DNA from: Cristatella mucedo
Taxonomy: Eukaryota; Bryozoa; Phylactolaemata; Cristatellidae
NCBI GenBank assembly: GCA_009760855.2
Contig: WPIO01000246.1
Coordinates: forward strand, 1-64,000
Direction of reading: 5' to 3'
DNA length: 64,000 bases
Below the pieces are notes generated by a model. That model did not search any database. It worked only from the letters and a program-made list of their open reading frames with translations, and had not been told where the DNA came from. The translations under genes were made by a program, and so were the position numbers. This document shows, in pieces, positions 1 through 10,003 of the stretch (its first letter is position 1; each line of letters begins with the position of its first letter).

Positions 1-197
1 GTCGAGGCACCTATTTCCAGATAAGTAACATCTAAAATATGGAATCCTTTGGATAGGGATGCCCCATCCTCGTTGGCCCAAGCATTTTTCACATCTAGTC
101 CTGACTTCTGTAGCTCACTATGCCCTCTACCGACTTCGGGCTTTCACAACAGCATGCTCACTGCCAGTGAACAACTCTTAAGGTAAGATTGTCATGA

Positions 198-312
198 GCA
201 TGATTTTACTCACCATTCAATAGCATTTCGCTTTCCAGAAAATCTAAAGCAACTAGAAAGAGATTAGGTTGTCTGAGGGCGCTTTATCAAGTGGTTTATT
301 TATATTATTATT
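198..312 (+). mobile_element. LINE-A 3' end, private insertion with TSD
   Basis: This is a 115-bp 3'-terminal LINE-A fragment: the last part of the 3' UTR, the terminal stem-loop ending in GGGCGCTTTATCAAGTG, and an ATT-rich tail. It is flanked by ATGA at 194-197 and 313-316. The paralogous site at 59,401-59,420 has a single ATGA and no insert, so this is a clean filled/empty pair. It is a strongly 5'-truncated insertion, as is usual for target-primed reverse transcription. Confidence 0.85.
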
Positions 313-344
313 ATGAAAGTTGCTATTCCCAAATTACACATTTT

Positions 345-590
345 CCCATCGACTCGAACTGGCTTTACTTCAAGTAGCCCATCGATTTTAGAATTCATTC
401 GAACACTTTAAGGTTCCTTCATTCTCTTGCTGCAACCGAGCTACTTACACGTGAGGCTGGGCTTCTAACCACCTGCTCTTAAGCCAAAATATCTACCAAA
501 TCTCAAATACATGGGAGACCATGCCTTTGATTTGTATGCTCCCGGAGCCTATCAATCACTATCAACTGATGTCACGACAACCTTGACTTG
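345..590 (+). mobile_element. CR1-like LINE RT C-terminal remnant
   Basis: Broken plus-strand translation resembles the region after the RT catalytic core in CR1/L2 elements: a stretch equivalent to HWLPVKQRIDFK, then a leucine-rich stretch, then an alanine-proline motif like YAPxAWNS near 540. It contains several stops and frameshifts. The same remnant is at 59,430-59,700, so the insertion predates the duplication. It could belong to LINE-B or to a third CR1 family. Confidence 0.55.
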
Positions 591-597
591 GTGATAG

Positions 598-1441
598 TTA
601 TGAATAATAATAATAATGATCGTGCACTTGATAAAGCTTTCTCAGAGAACTCAATCTCTCTCTAGGCGCTTTACATTTGCTGCAAAGGGAAAAGCTACTG
701 AATGGTGAGTAATATCGTGCTTGATAAACAAACAAAATGAATAACATGGTTAGGGGTGACATACACAGCTTCAGAATGCAAATTTGGTTAGTGGCAGCAT
801 GCACAGTGTCAGCACACATAATCACATCAAGGACGAATGACAGGGACCCACTAAATGCGGTCCTGAATAGGGGTATTTTAAAATTCTTTTTAAATGTGAT
901 CAGACCAGGGGATGTTCTGACACAGGTCGGAAGGGAGTTCTAGGCTTTGGGAGCATATGACCTAAATGTACGGTCGCAAGAGGATTTGAGGTTTGTACGA
1001 GGTATTTGTAGATTGCTGGATTGCAAAAAGCTGGTGGTACGATGCTTGACCTGATGGGGGAGTAAATCTGAGAGATAGGTTGGAGCCAAAGAATGAAGTG
1101 ACCTAAAAGTGAGCAACAAAACCTTAAAGTCAATCCGTTGCTTGACTGATAGCCAGTGCAGGTCGGCCAGATGTGGTGTAATGTGGCAACTGCGATGCTC
1201 ACGACAGACAAGCCTAGCTGCAGAGTTTTGCACCAGCTGCAAACGCGTGATCGCACATGCTGGTAGGCCAGTAAGCAGTGAGTTGCAGAAGTCGAGACGG
1301 GATGTCACGAAGGCATGAACCCACTTGAACGTGGCATCCTTATCTAAACAAGCCCTAATTTTAGCAATCTTATGAAGCTGAAAATAGGCAGATATGACTG
1401 AGGAGGTGATATGGTCGTCAAACGAGAGGTCGCTTTTTGGA
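598..1441 (-). mobile_element. LINE-A, 5'-truncated copy with broken RT
   Basis: The 3' end is at the left, with an (AAT)n tract at 602-618 followed by the terminal stem-loop. The body covers the 3' UTR and about the last 170 residues of the RT protein, including motifs like LDFCNSLLTGLP and NSAARLVCREHR. A frameshift lies near 1,255 and the C-terminus is disrupted. Homology to LINE-A stops at about 1,441. The same copy with the same 5' end is at 59,745-60,562, so it was present before the D1 duplication. Confidence 0.9.
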
Positions 1442-2429
1442 AGAAGCTGAACACCCTCACATTCATCCAAGCATAAGCTGTGCTCATGTACATTTTTCTT
1501 TGTGCATTTATGCATACTGTGCCTACTATAAATAAACCACTCACATTCTTCATTTATATCATATGCCAAGTGCCTAGAAAATCAACCGATAGATTGAGCA
1601 TCAGTTGACCTAGTCAGTAAGTTCTCCAAAGCACTTAATACATTCCTCAAGGTGCCCGCACAGCATCGGTGCACAGGACATGTACTGCACACTTACGTTA
1701 TGAAATCAGCGACTCGACATTCAAAGCTACACTATAAAAATGTCTGCACGCCATAGAATGTTTTTTTAATAGAACTTATTCTTGATCAGTTAACGGCCTC
1801 TATAGTCGTCCAGGCTGTTATCTGTTTACTATTGATAGTTTGGATTCTAGATAGTATGAAGTGCCGAGAGAGAAATTATGCAGTTTTTTCAGGGCACCTA
1901 AAATGCCTTTTCATTGCACTGGCGGCCTGTTTCTCTATATGATAAATACTATGCACAGAGAGGAGCATGAAAACCCGAATAAACGCACATCAATTCACGT
2001 AGGTACAGTTGCTCAAGGACATTAACTTAGGGCTACCTGCTAATCATTAGCAATCTTAACATGAAATTTTACAAAAACAACCTATAAATATTATCAACGT
2101 CTAAGATATATATATCAATAAATATATATGAGTGTGTGCTTTTTTGGTGTCTGTGGGTCAAAATGGTACACATGCTGCCCTTTTGGTTGCCGTGCTAAGC
2201 AAGTTCAACATGCACTGAAGTATTTTTTTGAGGTTTCCGATTTGCTTTGGAATCAGTAGCAGTTTATAGAAAAAACTGTGTAACACAGCTAGAACATGTC
2301 AGAGTTGAAATTTGTTGAATGATATTGGAAAAGTGCGTCTTTTAGCAGACCTGGTCAGGATAGGCTATAAATCGAAAGTTAAGTTAGAGGCACCACAAAT
2401 TAGCCAAATATTTTCCTAATAAAAAAGAG
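1442..2429. other. Non-coding stretch, nothing recognised
   Basis: No exon-like or transposon-like segment is evident. The stretch includes a short AT-rich run near 2,105-2,130. It aligns with 60,563-61,610 with scattered changes and no sign of codon-pattern conservation. Confidence 0.6.
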
Positions 2430-2575
2430 CCAGTGAACCACATAAAAAAGCTCGACCAAGGTCAGGTTGAGGTGGTAGGCTGGAGTATCATGGCACATGT
2501 GAAGCACCTGAATAGGCATTAAGTTCACGTGGGCAGCTATGCAAATAAATTTCATTATACTCTTATTGTTATTGC
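2430..2575 (+). mobile_element. SINE-2 copy (5'-damaged)
   Basis: The remains of a tRNA-like head (CGACCAAGGTCAGG, then a degenerate B box) are followed by the SINE-2 tail AAGCACCTGAATAGGC and GCAGCTATGCAAATAAAT. The better preserved paralogue at 61,620-61,800 shows more of the head. The tail resembles the LINE-A 3' end, which suggests that LINE-A enzymes mobilised it. Confidence 0.6.
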
Positions 2576-2844
2576 AAAGATTATAAACCTATGACCGAAT
2601 AAATCAGAAAAAGCTTGACAGTATCGATCAACTGTTTTTTCTTAATCAGAATGAATTTTTTTAGCACAGTCAGTGAACCCAATCTTTTTCTAAACGCCTT
2701 ACAAATTGTTGCAATAGAAGAATGATCAAATGGTTAGTCTTAGCATACTCAATGACAACAAGCATAGCACGGTTACAGGTGACATGCTTACTGTTAGCAA
2801 GTAAATCTGGATAGTTGCCGCATGCCAGCGACAGCAACCACAAG

Positions 2845-3265
2845 CACACAAACAGCAAGTGACACGGATAACATTTCTGAATCACAATCGGTTTGCCAAT
2901 AACTAGTAAGTTAAGTTCTGAGTGAGTTCTTTGGGGCCGCTTTATCAAGTGTATTGTTATTATCGCCAATTTAAAAGAGTTTTGTCGTCAATTTCCGCAG
3001 GTTTGTAAAGGTCCATGTGTGGATGCCATCAATTCATGCAAAAAGAATGTATAAAGAATTCGAAAAGCTCGAGGGCTGGGAAGGACCACGGTGAACGTAC
3101 AACTGAGAGTAGTCAGCATAGAATTGAAACCCTAGATTGTACCTGGCTTACACGTCAACAAGCAGAATATCATAAACCGTGAAAAGAACAGTACCAAGAG
3201 CTTGAATCCTGATATTCCTCACGTTTCATTGACTTTGGTTTAGCCCAGACAGTACACAGTGTGGG
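2845..3265 (-). mobile_element. LINE-A RT remnant with small tail insertion
   Basis: Reversed, the segment matches the LINE-A RT region between motif B and motif E: counterparts of GKPSVIQK, the YADD neighbourhood and FTVYTLP, all decayed. A short plus-strand LINE-A tail (stem-loop and ATT run, about 2,925-2,960) sits inside it. No open frame survives. The paralogue is at 62,100-62,545. Confidence 0.7.
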
Positions 3266-3451
3266 TCACTAAATACATGCTTAAAAAAGCATTTGGCAAC
3301 TGCCTAAACTTGAAGGTTTCTTCCAGAAGACTGCTTCTACAGCTAGCCATCACGTCCGACCCCTACCTAAGATTAGGGTGTATTCCATGTATACTTGCAA
3401 AACATTTAACTAGCTCCTTAGTACAGTCTTGGCTTGATTATTGTACCTATC

Positions 3452-3645
3452 TCGGTGAGCCGTGAAGACTCTCTTGGTAAGGTGGTAGCTTTTCACGACC
3501 TCGGCCCTGAGGTCGTGGATTCGATTGCTATGGAGGGCGATCCTTTATCGCGACTGCAAGCGATGGTGATAACCGTCAAGGCTCTTCTGTTACTATACGA
3601 AAAGAAGCTGTTAAAGCAGCTAGTATGTATTAGTGTTTATAGTAT
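3452..3645 (+). mobile_element. SINE-1, single full-length copy
   Basis: A tRNA-derived SINE of about 190 bp. The head starts near GTGAGCCGTGAAGACTC. A long hairpin (CACGACCTCGG paired with CTGAGGTCGTG) runs into the B-box-like GGATTCGATT. The body contains GGGCGATCCTTTATCGC and ends in the A-rich, GCTAG-containing tail. The paralogue at 63,018 is split by a LINE-A insertion. Confidence 0.8.
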
Positions 3646-3659
3646 TCTTTTATTTATCT

Positions 3660-4140
3660 TCTAGCATGGCTACCAAAAAGCGATGGAGTCACTGCAGACG
3701 GCCATGAATATGGCTGCACGGCAAGTTGGCAAATCCCAAAGGTTTGTCCGAATGTCTCCTTTTCTAAAAAAGCTAGGGTGGCTGCTGGTTGATCAAGGGA
3801 TCCATAGGCCTTACACTGACCCGCAAGGCATGCCACAGCTTGGCTCCTTCATACCTACCTGAACCGCTACACTAGTTTCAGCCTCCTCATGCCTGCTATA
3901 TGACAACCAATTAGTGTTTTCATTCCTTAGCCTAAAGACAGTTGGCAACAGAAACCATAGGTCATCAGCTGGTGGACTGTGGAACTCGCTTCAGCGAATC
4001 CTACACAGCGACCACTACTATCGTGCTTCCGACTATAACACTTACTTCCCATGGTCCTGAGCTGCTACATCCACGCATCTCACTACCTCAACTATTCTCC
4101 TGACTCTGCCATGCTTCCTATGTCTATAACTCTACGAAGC
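3660..4140 (+). mobile_element. LINE-B RT C-terminal fragment
   Basis: The fragment encodes a broken version of the LINE-B C-terminal region: MNMAARQVGKSQRF, LLKELGW-like, a leucine-proline stretch and WNSLQ-like residues. It joins head-on at about 4,140 to a minus-strand LINE-B 3' end, so the two halves point at each other. The same junction recurs at the right edge of the window, so it predates the duplication. Confidence 0.75.
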
Positions 4141-4790
4141 CATAAGGCAATGTGGGTGTTATGCAGGAGAGTTTGCATAGTTCACTCACTGCCCAACATG
4201 CTTTCGATATTCATTCGGTAGCCAACGGACCTCATCTCACGGGCGAAAGAGAAAGTAAGAATGATATCAGGGTCAGGAGAGAAGCTGAGGTAATGTGTAG
4301 AGTGAAAGTAGCAACTTAAAAAGAATGAAAAGTATGAGCCATAATCGGCAGCAGGAGAGTAGTTATCGTAGCCGACGAATTGCCTTTGCTCTGCCTCCCT
4401 TGATCAACCGGCAGCCATACTTGCTCTTTTTAGCAAAGGAGCTACATGCTTAAACCACTGGGACTTGAAAAAAGTATTCATGCAGCCATATTCATAGCCA
4501 GCTGCAGTGGCCTAGTTGCTTTTTAGGTAGCCCAGCCAAAAGGGAATTCAAATAATCAAGCCGAGATATGATTCTAGTGCTGGATAAATTTTGCAAGTCC
4601 CTATGGAAGGCAGTTCCTAATATTAGATCGGATTTAGACGTGGTGGCTAGCTGTATAAGCACTTTTCTGAATGAAGCTTTTAAAAATGGAAGCAGCTGTG
4701 GAAAACGACAGTTAAATTTGGAGCAAGTGGCGATGGTATAACAACAGCACCACCTATTGGATGAGCACTACTGTGTAATCCAAAAGCAGG
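4141..4790 (-). mobile_element. LINE-B, minus-strand fragment
   Basis: This matches the 3' half of the LINE-B copy at 18,012-19,955: the 3' UTR with ATGTGGGTGTTATGCAGG, then the C-terminal RT region, then the segment around TTCTGAATGAAGC. Many stops and small indels are present. It meets a plus-strand LINE-A fragment at about 4,790. Confidence 0.75.
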
Positions 4791-5255
4791 CATGGCTCTG
4801 CCAGCCTATTTCCTGATGCATTTCCAAAAATCTTGGTGTGGCATTGAAAATTGATCTTTTATTAAACGACCACATCAGCTCCACAGTCAAGCTTGCCTAC
4901 TTGCAGCTACACTAAAGTTGCTAAAATTTGGACTTGTTAAGACTAGAATACCGCATCTAAATTGGTCCATGTATTATTAACATCCCATCTTCTGTAACTC
5001 ACTGCCTGCTAGTTTACCGCCTGTGGAATTACGCACTTACAGCTGGTGCAGAACTCTGCACCAGCTGTAACTCTGTAACTCTGCCCCAGCCTAGTGTTGT
5101 CTGTCTCGAGTGGCACAGTAGTCACATCTATACAACTCTGGCCGACATGCACTGGCAACGTCATGAATTTAAGCATTGCATTAAGTAAAGCAACGCATTG
5201 ACCTTAGAGATTAGCCACTCACCCTTCGATCCTGTCATTCTTCCACTTCAGCCTA
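4791..5255 (+). mobile_element. LINE-A RT fragment, heavily decayed
   Basis: Plus-strand similarity to the LINE-A region after the catalytic core: counterparts of LGVIFQSDLSLDDHISS, LQLHNIAKI, LDFCNSL and LVQNSAARL. It carries frameshifts and an internal direct repeat of the CTCTGCACCAGCTG area near 5,050-5,090. It has no 3' tail and stops just before the (AAT)n tail of the next, oppositely oriented LINE-A. Confidence 0.7.
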
Positions 5256-5257
5256 TA

Positions 5258-7140
5258 AGAATAATAATGATAATAATAATGCACTCGGTTAAGTGCTCTC
5301 AGAGAACTCAATCTCTCTCTAGGCGCTTTACATTTGCTGCAAAGGGAAATGAAATTGAATGGTGATTCATATCATGCTTGATAAACAAACAAAATGAATA
5401 ACATGGTTAGGGGTGACCAGCACAGGGTCAGCATGCAAATGTGGTTAGTGGCAGCATGCACAGTGTCAGCACGCATAAGCACATGTAGGACGAATGACGG
5501 GGACCCACTAAATGCTCTCCTAAATAGGTGTAATTTTAAGTTCTTTTTAAATGTGGTCAGGTCAGGTGCTGTTCTGACGCAGGTCCGGAGGAAGTTCCAG
5601 ACTTTGGGAGCATACGAACTAAATGCACGGTCTCCAAAGGATTTGACGTTTCTACGAGGTATTGGTAAACTGTGGGATTACGAAAAGCAGGCGGTACGAA
5701 GCTTGGCCCGGTGGGAAAGTAGATGTAATGTATCTCCGTCAGTAACTCCACAAAGTCATAAGGACCATGTGGGTGTTACGAAGGAGAGTTTTGTATAGTG
5801 TACTCACAGCCTAAGCAGCTTTCGGTACGCATTCGGTAGCCAACAGGATCTGAGAGACACTGGGACTAAATAATTAAGTGACTTAAAAGTGAGTGACAAC
5901 ACCTTGAAGTTGATCTGTTGCTTAGCTGGTTGCCATTGCAGGTCGGCAAGATGGGCTGTGACGTGATACCTGCGATGGTCACGACAGCCAAGCCTAGCAG
6001 CAAAGTTTTGCACCAGCTGTAGTCGTTTGATTGCACACGCTGTTAGGCTAGCAAGCAGTGAGTTACAGAAGGCACGACAGGAGGTCAGAAATGCAGGGAC
6101 CCACTTAGAAGCAGTATCCTTTGGGAAACCAACCCGAATTTTAGCAATGTTATGTAGTCTTATGTATGCTGACTTGAATGTGGAGCTTATATGGTCGGCT
6201 AACAAGAGGTCACTTTGGAACATGAAACCTAGATTTCGAGCCGATTTAACAGAAGATATGCCGGCAGAGCCAATATTGGGCTTCAGCCTTTTCAATGTCT
6301 GAATAACGCTGGGTTAGCCCATAACTAGTAAGTTAGTTTTCCCACGGTTAAGTTTTAGAAAACTTGCTGCCGTCCATGTGCAGATGTCATCAATACATGC
6401 AGGAAATGAGTTGAGAGAATTCGAGGTGCTGTAAGGCGGCAAGGGATCAAAGCAATGGTACAACCGAGTGTCATCCCCATAAAAGTGAAAGCCTAGATTG
6501 TGCGTGGCAATCGCATCGGCAAGAGGGACTGTATAAACCGTGAAAAGAACCGAACCTAACATGGAGCCCTGAGGTACCCCACATTCCAGAGGTACCTAGG
6601 ATGATCTTTCTCCGTTCAAATCAATACTCTGGGGTCACCCAATGAGATAGGATCGGAATCATTGCAGAGCAGCGCCAGTGATGCCCAGACAAAATGAGAG
6701 ATGCGCTAGAACAAGATTGATAGCATCAAAAGCTGCCGAAAGATCAAGCAAAACAAGCAGCGACACTTTACCTACGTCGGCATTTCTAAGTAGGTCGTTG
6801 TACACTCTAAGCAAAGCTGACTCAGTGGAGTGATTACCTCTAAAGCGAGACTGAAACTTCCTAGCAAGGTTGGAAGTTTCAATACATCAGTTCAGCTGCT
6901 CCCTAACGTCCCGTCCCAGTGTCTTTAGTGGGAATGATAGAAGGGACACTGGGCGGTAGTTACTCAACTTTTTTTGGTCTAGTGTTGCTTTCTTGAGAAC
7001 TGGCATGACAATAGCTTTATTGAAAGGTGCTAAGACATGACCTGAGGCTAATGACACATTAATGAAGTTAGTTATGCAAAGCAGCAGCAGATCAATGGAA
7101 CGTTGGAGCAGGAAAGTGGGAATAGAGTCGAGATGACTTG
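5258..7140 (-). mobile_element. LINE-A, longest minus-strand copy
   Basis: The 3' (AAT)n tail is at 5,262-5,283. Reading leftward from 7,140, the copy covers the segment before the RT core (LDSIPTFLLQRSIDLLL, NYRPVSLL), RT motif A, motif B and the decayed YGDD core near 6,475, and the C-terminal domain. Frameshifts and stops separate these pieces. It supplies N-terminal RT sequence that the open copy at 13,062 lacks. A LINE-B 3' fragment is nested at 5,726-5,848. Confidence 0.9.
5726..5848 (-). mobile_element. LINE-B 3' end nested in LINE-A
   Basis: About 120 bp identical in type to the LINE-B 3' terminus seen at 18,015-18,140 (GTAATGTATCTC, CCATGTGGGTGTTA, CATTCGGTAGCCAACA) interrupt the LINE-A C-terminal region. 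LINE-A sequence resumes on both sides. LINE-B was therefore active after this LINE-A copy had landed. Confidence 0.85.
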
Positions 7141-7309
7141 TTTTATGCAATATTTTACTCGTGCAAAGATCGCTAATCGGTTTATTTGTTAATTTTACGA
7201 CTAAATGGAGTGCCCGAATAAACTGCTGCCATATTTAAGTGCTACAAAATGCTATATCCATTTTAATATTAAAATTTCACAATAAAGACAGCTAGATACA
7301 CGAAGTTAT

Positions 7310-7405
7310 ATGCATGCATATATAAATAAATAAATAAGTATATATATATTATATATATAATATATATATATATAATATATATATATATATTAATATATAT
7401 GTGTG

Positions 7406-7455
<50 letters not shown>
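7310..7455. repeat. (TA)n/(GA)n microsatellite
   Basis: TATA-rich runs from about 7,335 to 7,421 pass directly into (AG)n at 7,422-7,451 and a short GATA run. It lies just inside the left edge of block D2. The partner block has a (GA)n tract immediately before its own D2 start (43,388-43,439). Confidence 0.95.
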
Positions 7456-7474
7456 CAGATAGATAACAAACTTC

Positions 7475-7605
7475 TATGGCACCCTAAGAGAATCTAATAC
7501 AAATTCAGGCACATCACGTATTCCACTAGGTTCCACCCACGACCCTAGCCGGACCTTAGTCGGGCGAGTACCTTAACCACGGTGCCAAATAAACACCTAG
7601 CAAGA
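7475..7605 (-). mobile_element. SINE-2 copy
   Basis: On the minus strand the head reads GGCACCGTGGTTAAGGTAC (A-box-like), then GGGTCGTGGGTGGAACC (degenerate B box), then the LINE-A-like tail TAGATTCTCTTAGGGTGCC. The D2 partner lacks it (43,680-43,760), so it inserted after the duplication or was lost from the partner. Confidence 0.7.
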
Positions 7606-7718
7606 GTATGCAAAAACTGTCAAATGAGCTCGGGGTAATCTACTAGCTATCATATCAATCAGGACAAATTGGCCAAAAGTAAGTAAAGTAAACATGACAA
7701 TTTTAATGGGTAATGTAC

Positions 7719-7820
7719 CGGTGGTAATTCAACTGCTTCACTAGGCTGGACTTCATTCTGTGGATCAAGCTGGTTTTGGAAATCCATTGTGCGACAGATA
7801 TCCATCAGCCTCGACCACAC
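7719..7820 (-). CDS. Exon Y, unknown gene, copy 1
   Basis: A 34-codon exon. The acceptor is CTGACTGCAG just right of 7,820 and the donor is CCG/GTACAT at 7,719. It encodes VWSRLMDICRTMDFQN and continues acidic and proline-containing to its end. It is identical at 25 of 34 residues to the exon at 43,783-43,884. The length and both splice borders are conserved, which supports a real coding exon. Confidence 0.7.
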
Positions 7821-8391
7821 CTGCAGTCAGATAGTACACAGTTAAAAGACATGCAGAGTACCAAATAATTCAGTGGCAACGTCAGGCTTAAAGAAGAGCA
7901 TGGCTAAATCAGCTGGAATTACGATTCTTCCAGAGCCATATATACTATCAGAATTCCATTGGGTAAGGCATAATCGGCTGCATTAAACGTCTGTAAGATG
8001 GAAACCTTTATTCAGGTTTGCTCAATACCAACTACTACTGCCTCCTAATACATAATAGCTATTGTCAAAACTCATTTAATGAACCAACCTGCAACCTCAC
8101 CCTAAAGTCTGAGCTCAGGTATTGGTCGTAAGATCAGAAGGTGCATTGCAGGACACGAACTTCTTAACACACGCACACGCACACACACTCACATACACAC
8201 ACAGATGTGCATGAAAATGAATGAACCTGCATACAAATGTAGACCATGCACAACATAAAAATACAAGCATATGTTTTGAAACTAAGTCACTCAGTCACTA
8301 GTATACCGTTGGCTTGCATGCCAATGGTATGCACGGTGCATGATTTTTAACATACACCTTGATAGCAACACAATCGCTAGGCATTACACAC

Positions 8392-8598
8392 CTCGTCATA
8401 CTCTTCGGACATTTCATCAAGTGGCTCTGTTGGCCAATCATCGGCATTTTGAAAATATATCATCTCTCTTTCCTGCTCCTCCTCGAACAAAATTTGGTAT
8501 TGTATTGCTTGCTGTAGGTCGGCGTCTTCAAGCCGTGTAGTAATTATATCTTCTTCCCACATCATTAATTCGGAGATCAAGGGAGCCATGTGCCACGT
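8392..8598 (-). CDS. Exon X, unknown gene, copy 1
   Basis: A 69-codon exon. The acceptor is TTTCTATAG to the right of 8,598 and the donor GAG/GTGTGT at 8,392. The product is strongly acidic. It starts WHMAPLISELMMWE, has a glutamate-rich centre and ends DDWPTEPLDEMSEEYDE. It is identical at 43 of 69 residues to 44,461-44,667 with no indel. It joins exon Y in phase 0, giving SEEYDE-VWSRLM. No known domain is recognised. Confidence 0.75.
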
Positions 8599-8650
8599 CT
8601 ATAGAAAGAGACAAGCATTGCAGCAGAACACGAGCTTGGAACGAACACTT

Positions 8651-9000
8651 AACAATAATAATAATAATAATGTACTTGATAATGCGCCCCCAGAGAACTC
8701 AAACTCTTTCTAGGCGCTTTACATTTGCTGCAAAGGGAAAGGCAATTGAATTGTAAGTAAAATCATGCTTGAAAACAAACAAAATGAATAGCATGGTTAG
8801 AGGTGACATGCACAGGGTCAGCATGCAAATGTGGTTAGTGGCAGCATGCACAGTGTCAGCACGCATAAGCACGTGAAGGACGAATCACAGAGACCCACTA
8901 AATGCTGACCAAAATAGGTGTGTTTGTAAGTTCCTTTTAAATGTGGTCAGCTCAGGGGATGTTCTGACGCTGGCCGGGAGGGAGTTTCAGGCTTTGGAAG
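8651..9000 (-). mobile_element. LINE-A 3' fragment in an intron, TSD CACTT
   Basis: About 350 bp of LINE-A 3' UTR with its (AAT)n tail at the left end. CACTT occurs at 8,646-8,650 and at 9,001-9,005. The D2 partner near 44,690-44,750 lacks the element and keeps the flanking sequences (GCAGCAGAACACGAG on one side, CAGATGAAGG on the other), although that site has diverged. The insertion lies between exons X and W of the decayed gene copy. Confidence 0.8.
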
Positions 9001-9589
9001 CACTTGCCCGAGTACACACGCGGCAGATGAAGGTGGCACAACCAGAAAGTTCACAAGATGGCAGGCCAACTGATACTAAAGACTTTCCAACCACCACAAC
9101 CAGCCAGCCACAACAGGCATGCAGCTATAGTGATTGAGGAAGGTCTGGCAGCTGCTGCTGCAGCCGACTTCTTTCCAACTCAGTTTACTCTTGTCATATC
9201 GAGTTGTTGTTCACAATAGCCACAATGTCCTTTACTGCATTCTATTACCAAGACAAGTTGCCAACATCGGTGAAATTATACTCCCACAGTAAAGGACTGG
9301 GCATTATGGCAAAGACCACATGCAGCAGCTTGCAAGGTAGCAGGAGCAGCGAGTGCATGAACGATTCGCTTGATATAGGACAGGGCTTATCCTGCCTTTA
9401 TCCACTGCTCTGCAGCAGATCGCCAGCCGTCAACAATCTTATCGATTGAGCAAGATAAGCAGCGACATTTGGACATTAGTGAGGAATCCCGAGAGACAGG
9501 GCCCCAGTTAGATAAGCACATCATGCATCTAGCCACTACACCCAGGTATCCGGCCGGCCTACACCCAACAATGCAAATTGCCATAAAGC

Positions 9590-9775
9590 TAGCTGATTAA
9601 ACAGCTTCATTTGTATAGCAGCATAAGGGCCTAAACCGTTATCATTACCGATTGCAATGACCAATAAAGAATTGCCTACCTAAGGATTCGAACCCACGAC
9701 CCCTCGGTAATGAAGAGCAGAAATCACTACCCTCTGGCCTATCTTGACCCAGAGCTTCACCGTCAGCAGTTAGGG
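9590..9775 (-). mobile_element. SINE-1 copy
   Basis: Reversed, it has a tRNA-like head with GAGGGTAGTGATTTCTGC, a perfect B box GGTTCGAATCC, AGGCAATTCTTTATTGG in the body and a GCTAGCTTT tail. The partner is at 45,295-45,470 in the same position and orientation, so it is older than the D2 duplication. Confidence 0.75.
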
Positions 9776-10003
9776 ACATCGACAAACTCATTGTGGTGGC
9801 ACGGGAGGATTAGGTTTATAGCAACCACAGGCTAGCCGCACTAGCTTGCTAGCTGTGCGGCCAATCCCTCTCTAGGTCAGTCATGCTGAACTCATGCCAG
9901 TCTTGTTGTTGCAAACACAGGCCACACTACTCTGCCGGCCGGTCAGCCTCACGGAACCTTTTCTCCATGTCTCTCTCGCAAGTTGGTCCGATAAAGTCGT
10001 ACC

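Larger units (their letters stand above)
1..4140. repeat. Segmental duplication block D1, first copy
   Basis: This block aligns over nearly its whole length with 59,210-64,000. The shared order is a CR1-like RT remnant, a minus-strand LINE-A, about 1 kb of non-coding DNA, a SINE-2, a minus-strand LINE-A RT remnant, a SINE-1 and a plus-strand LINE-B. The copies differ by many substitutions and by insertions private to one side (198-312 here; 62,643-62,945 and 63,159-63,434 in the partner). The homology was read by eye, so the exact ends are approximate. Confidence 0.85.
7719..10003 (-). pseudogene. Unknown multi-exon gene, D2 copy 1 (decayed)
   Basis: This is the paralogue of the gene at 43,783-45,712. 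Four matching segments lie in the same order and orientation: exon V 9,953-10,003 (51 bp), W 9,173-9,241 (69 bp), X 8,392-8,598 (207 bp) and Y 7,719-7,820 (102 bp). Lengths equal those of the partner exactly. V, X and Y keep open phase-0 frames and GT/AG borders. W has two in-frame stops (TGA, TAA), and its donor has changed from GT to AG. A LINE-A is inserted in the intron between W and X. I infer a pseudogene, or a gene that now skips W. I do not recognise the family. The start codon and first exon were not identified. Confidence 0.6.

Noticed and set aside
3452-3645. A functional tRNA gene at the B-box motifs
   Set aside because: A and B boxes are recognisable, but the D arm and acceptor stem do not form, the anticodon arm is replaced by a hairpin of about 10 bp, and a SINE body and tail follow. 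The same holds for all other SINE-1 and SINE-2 heads.
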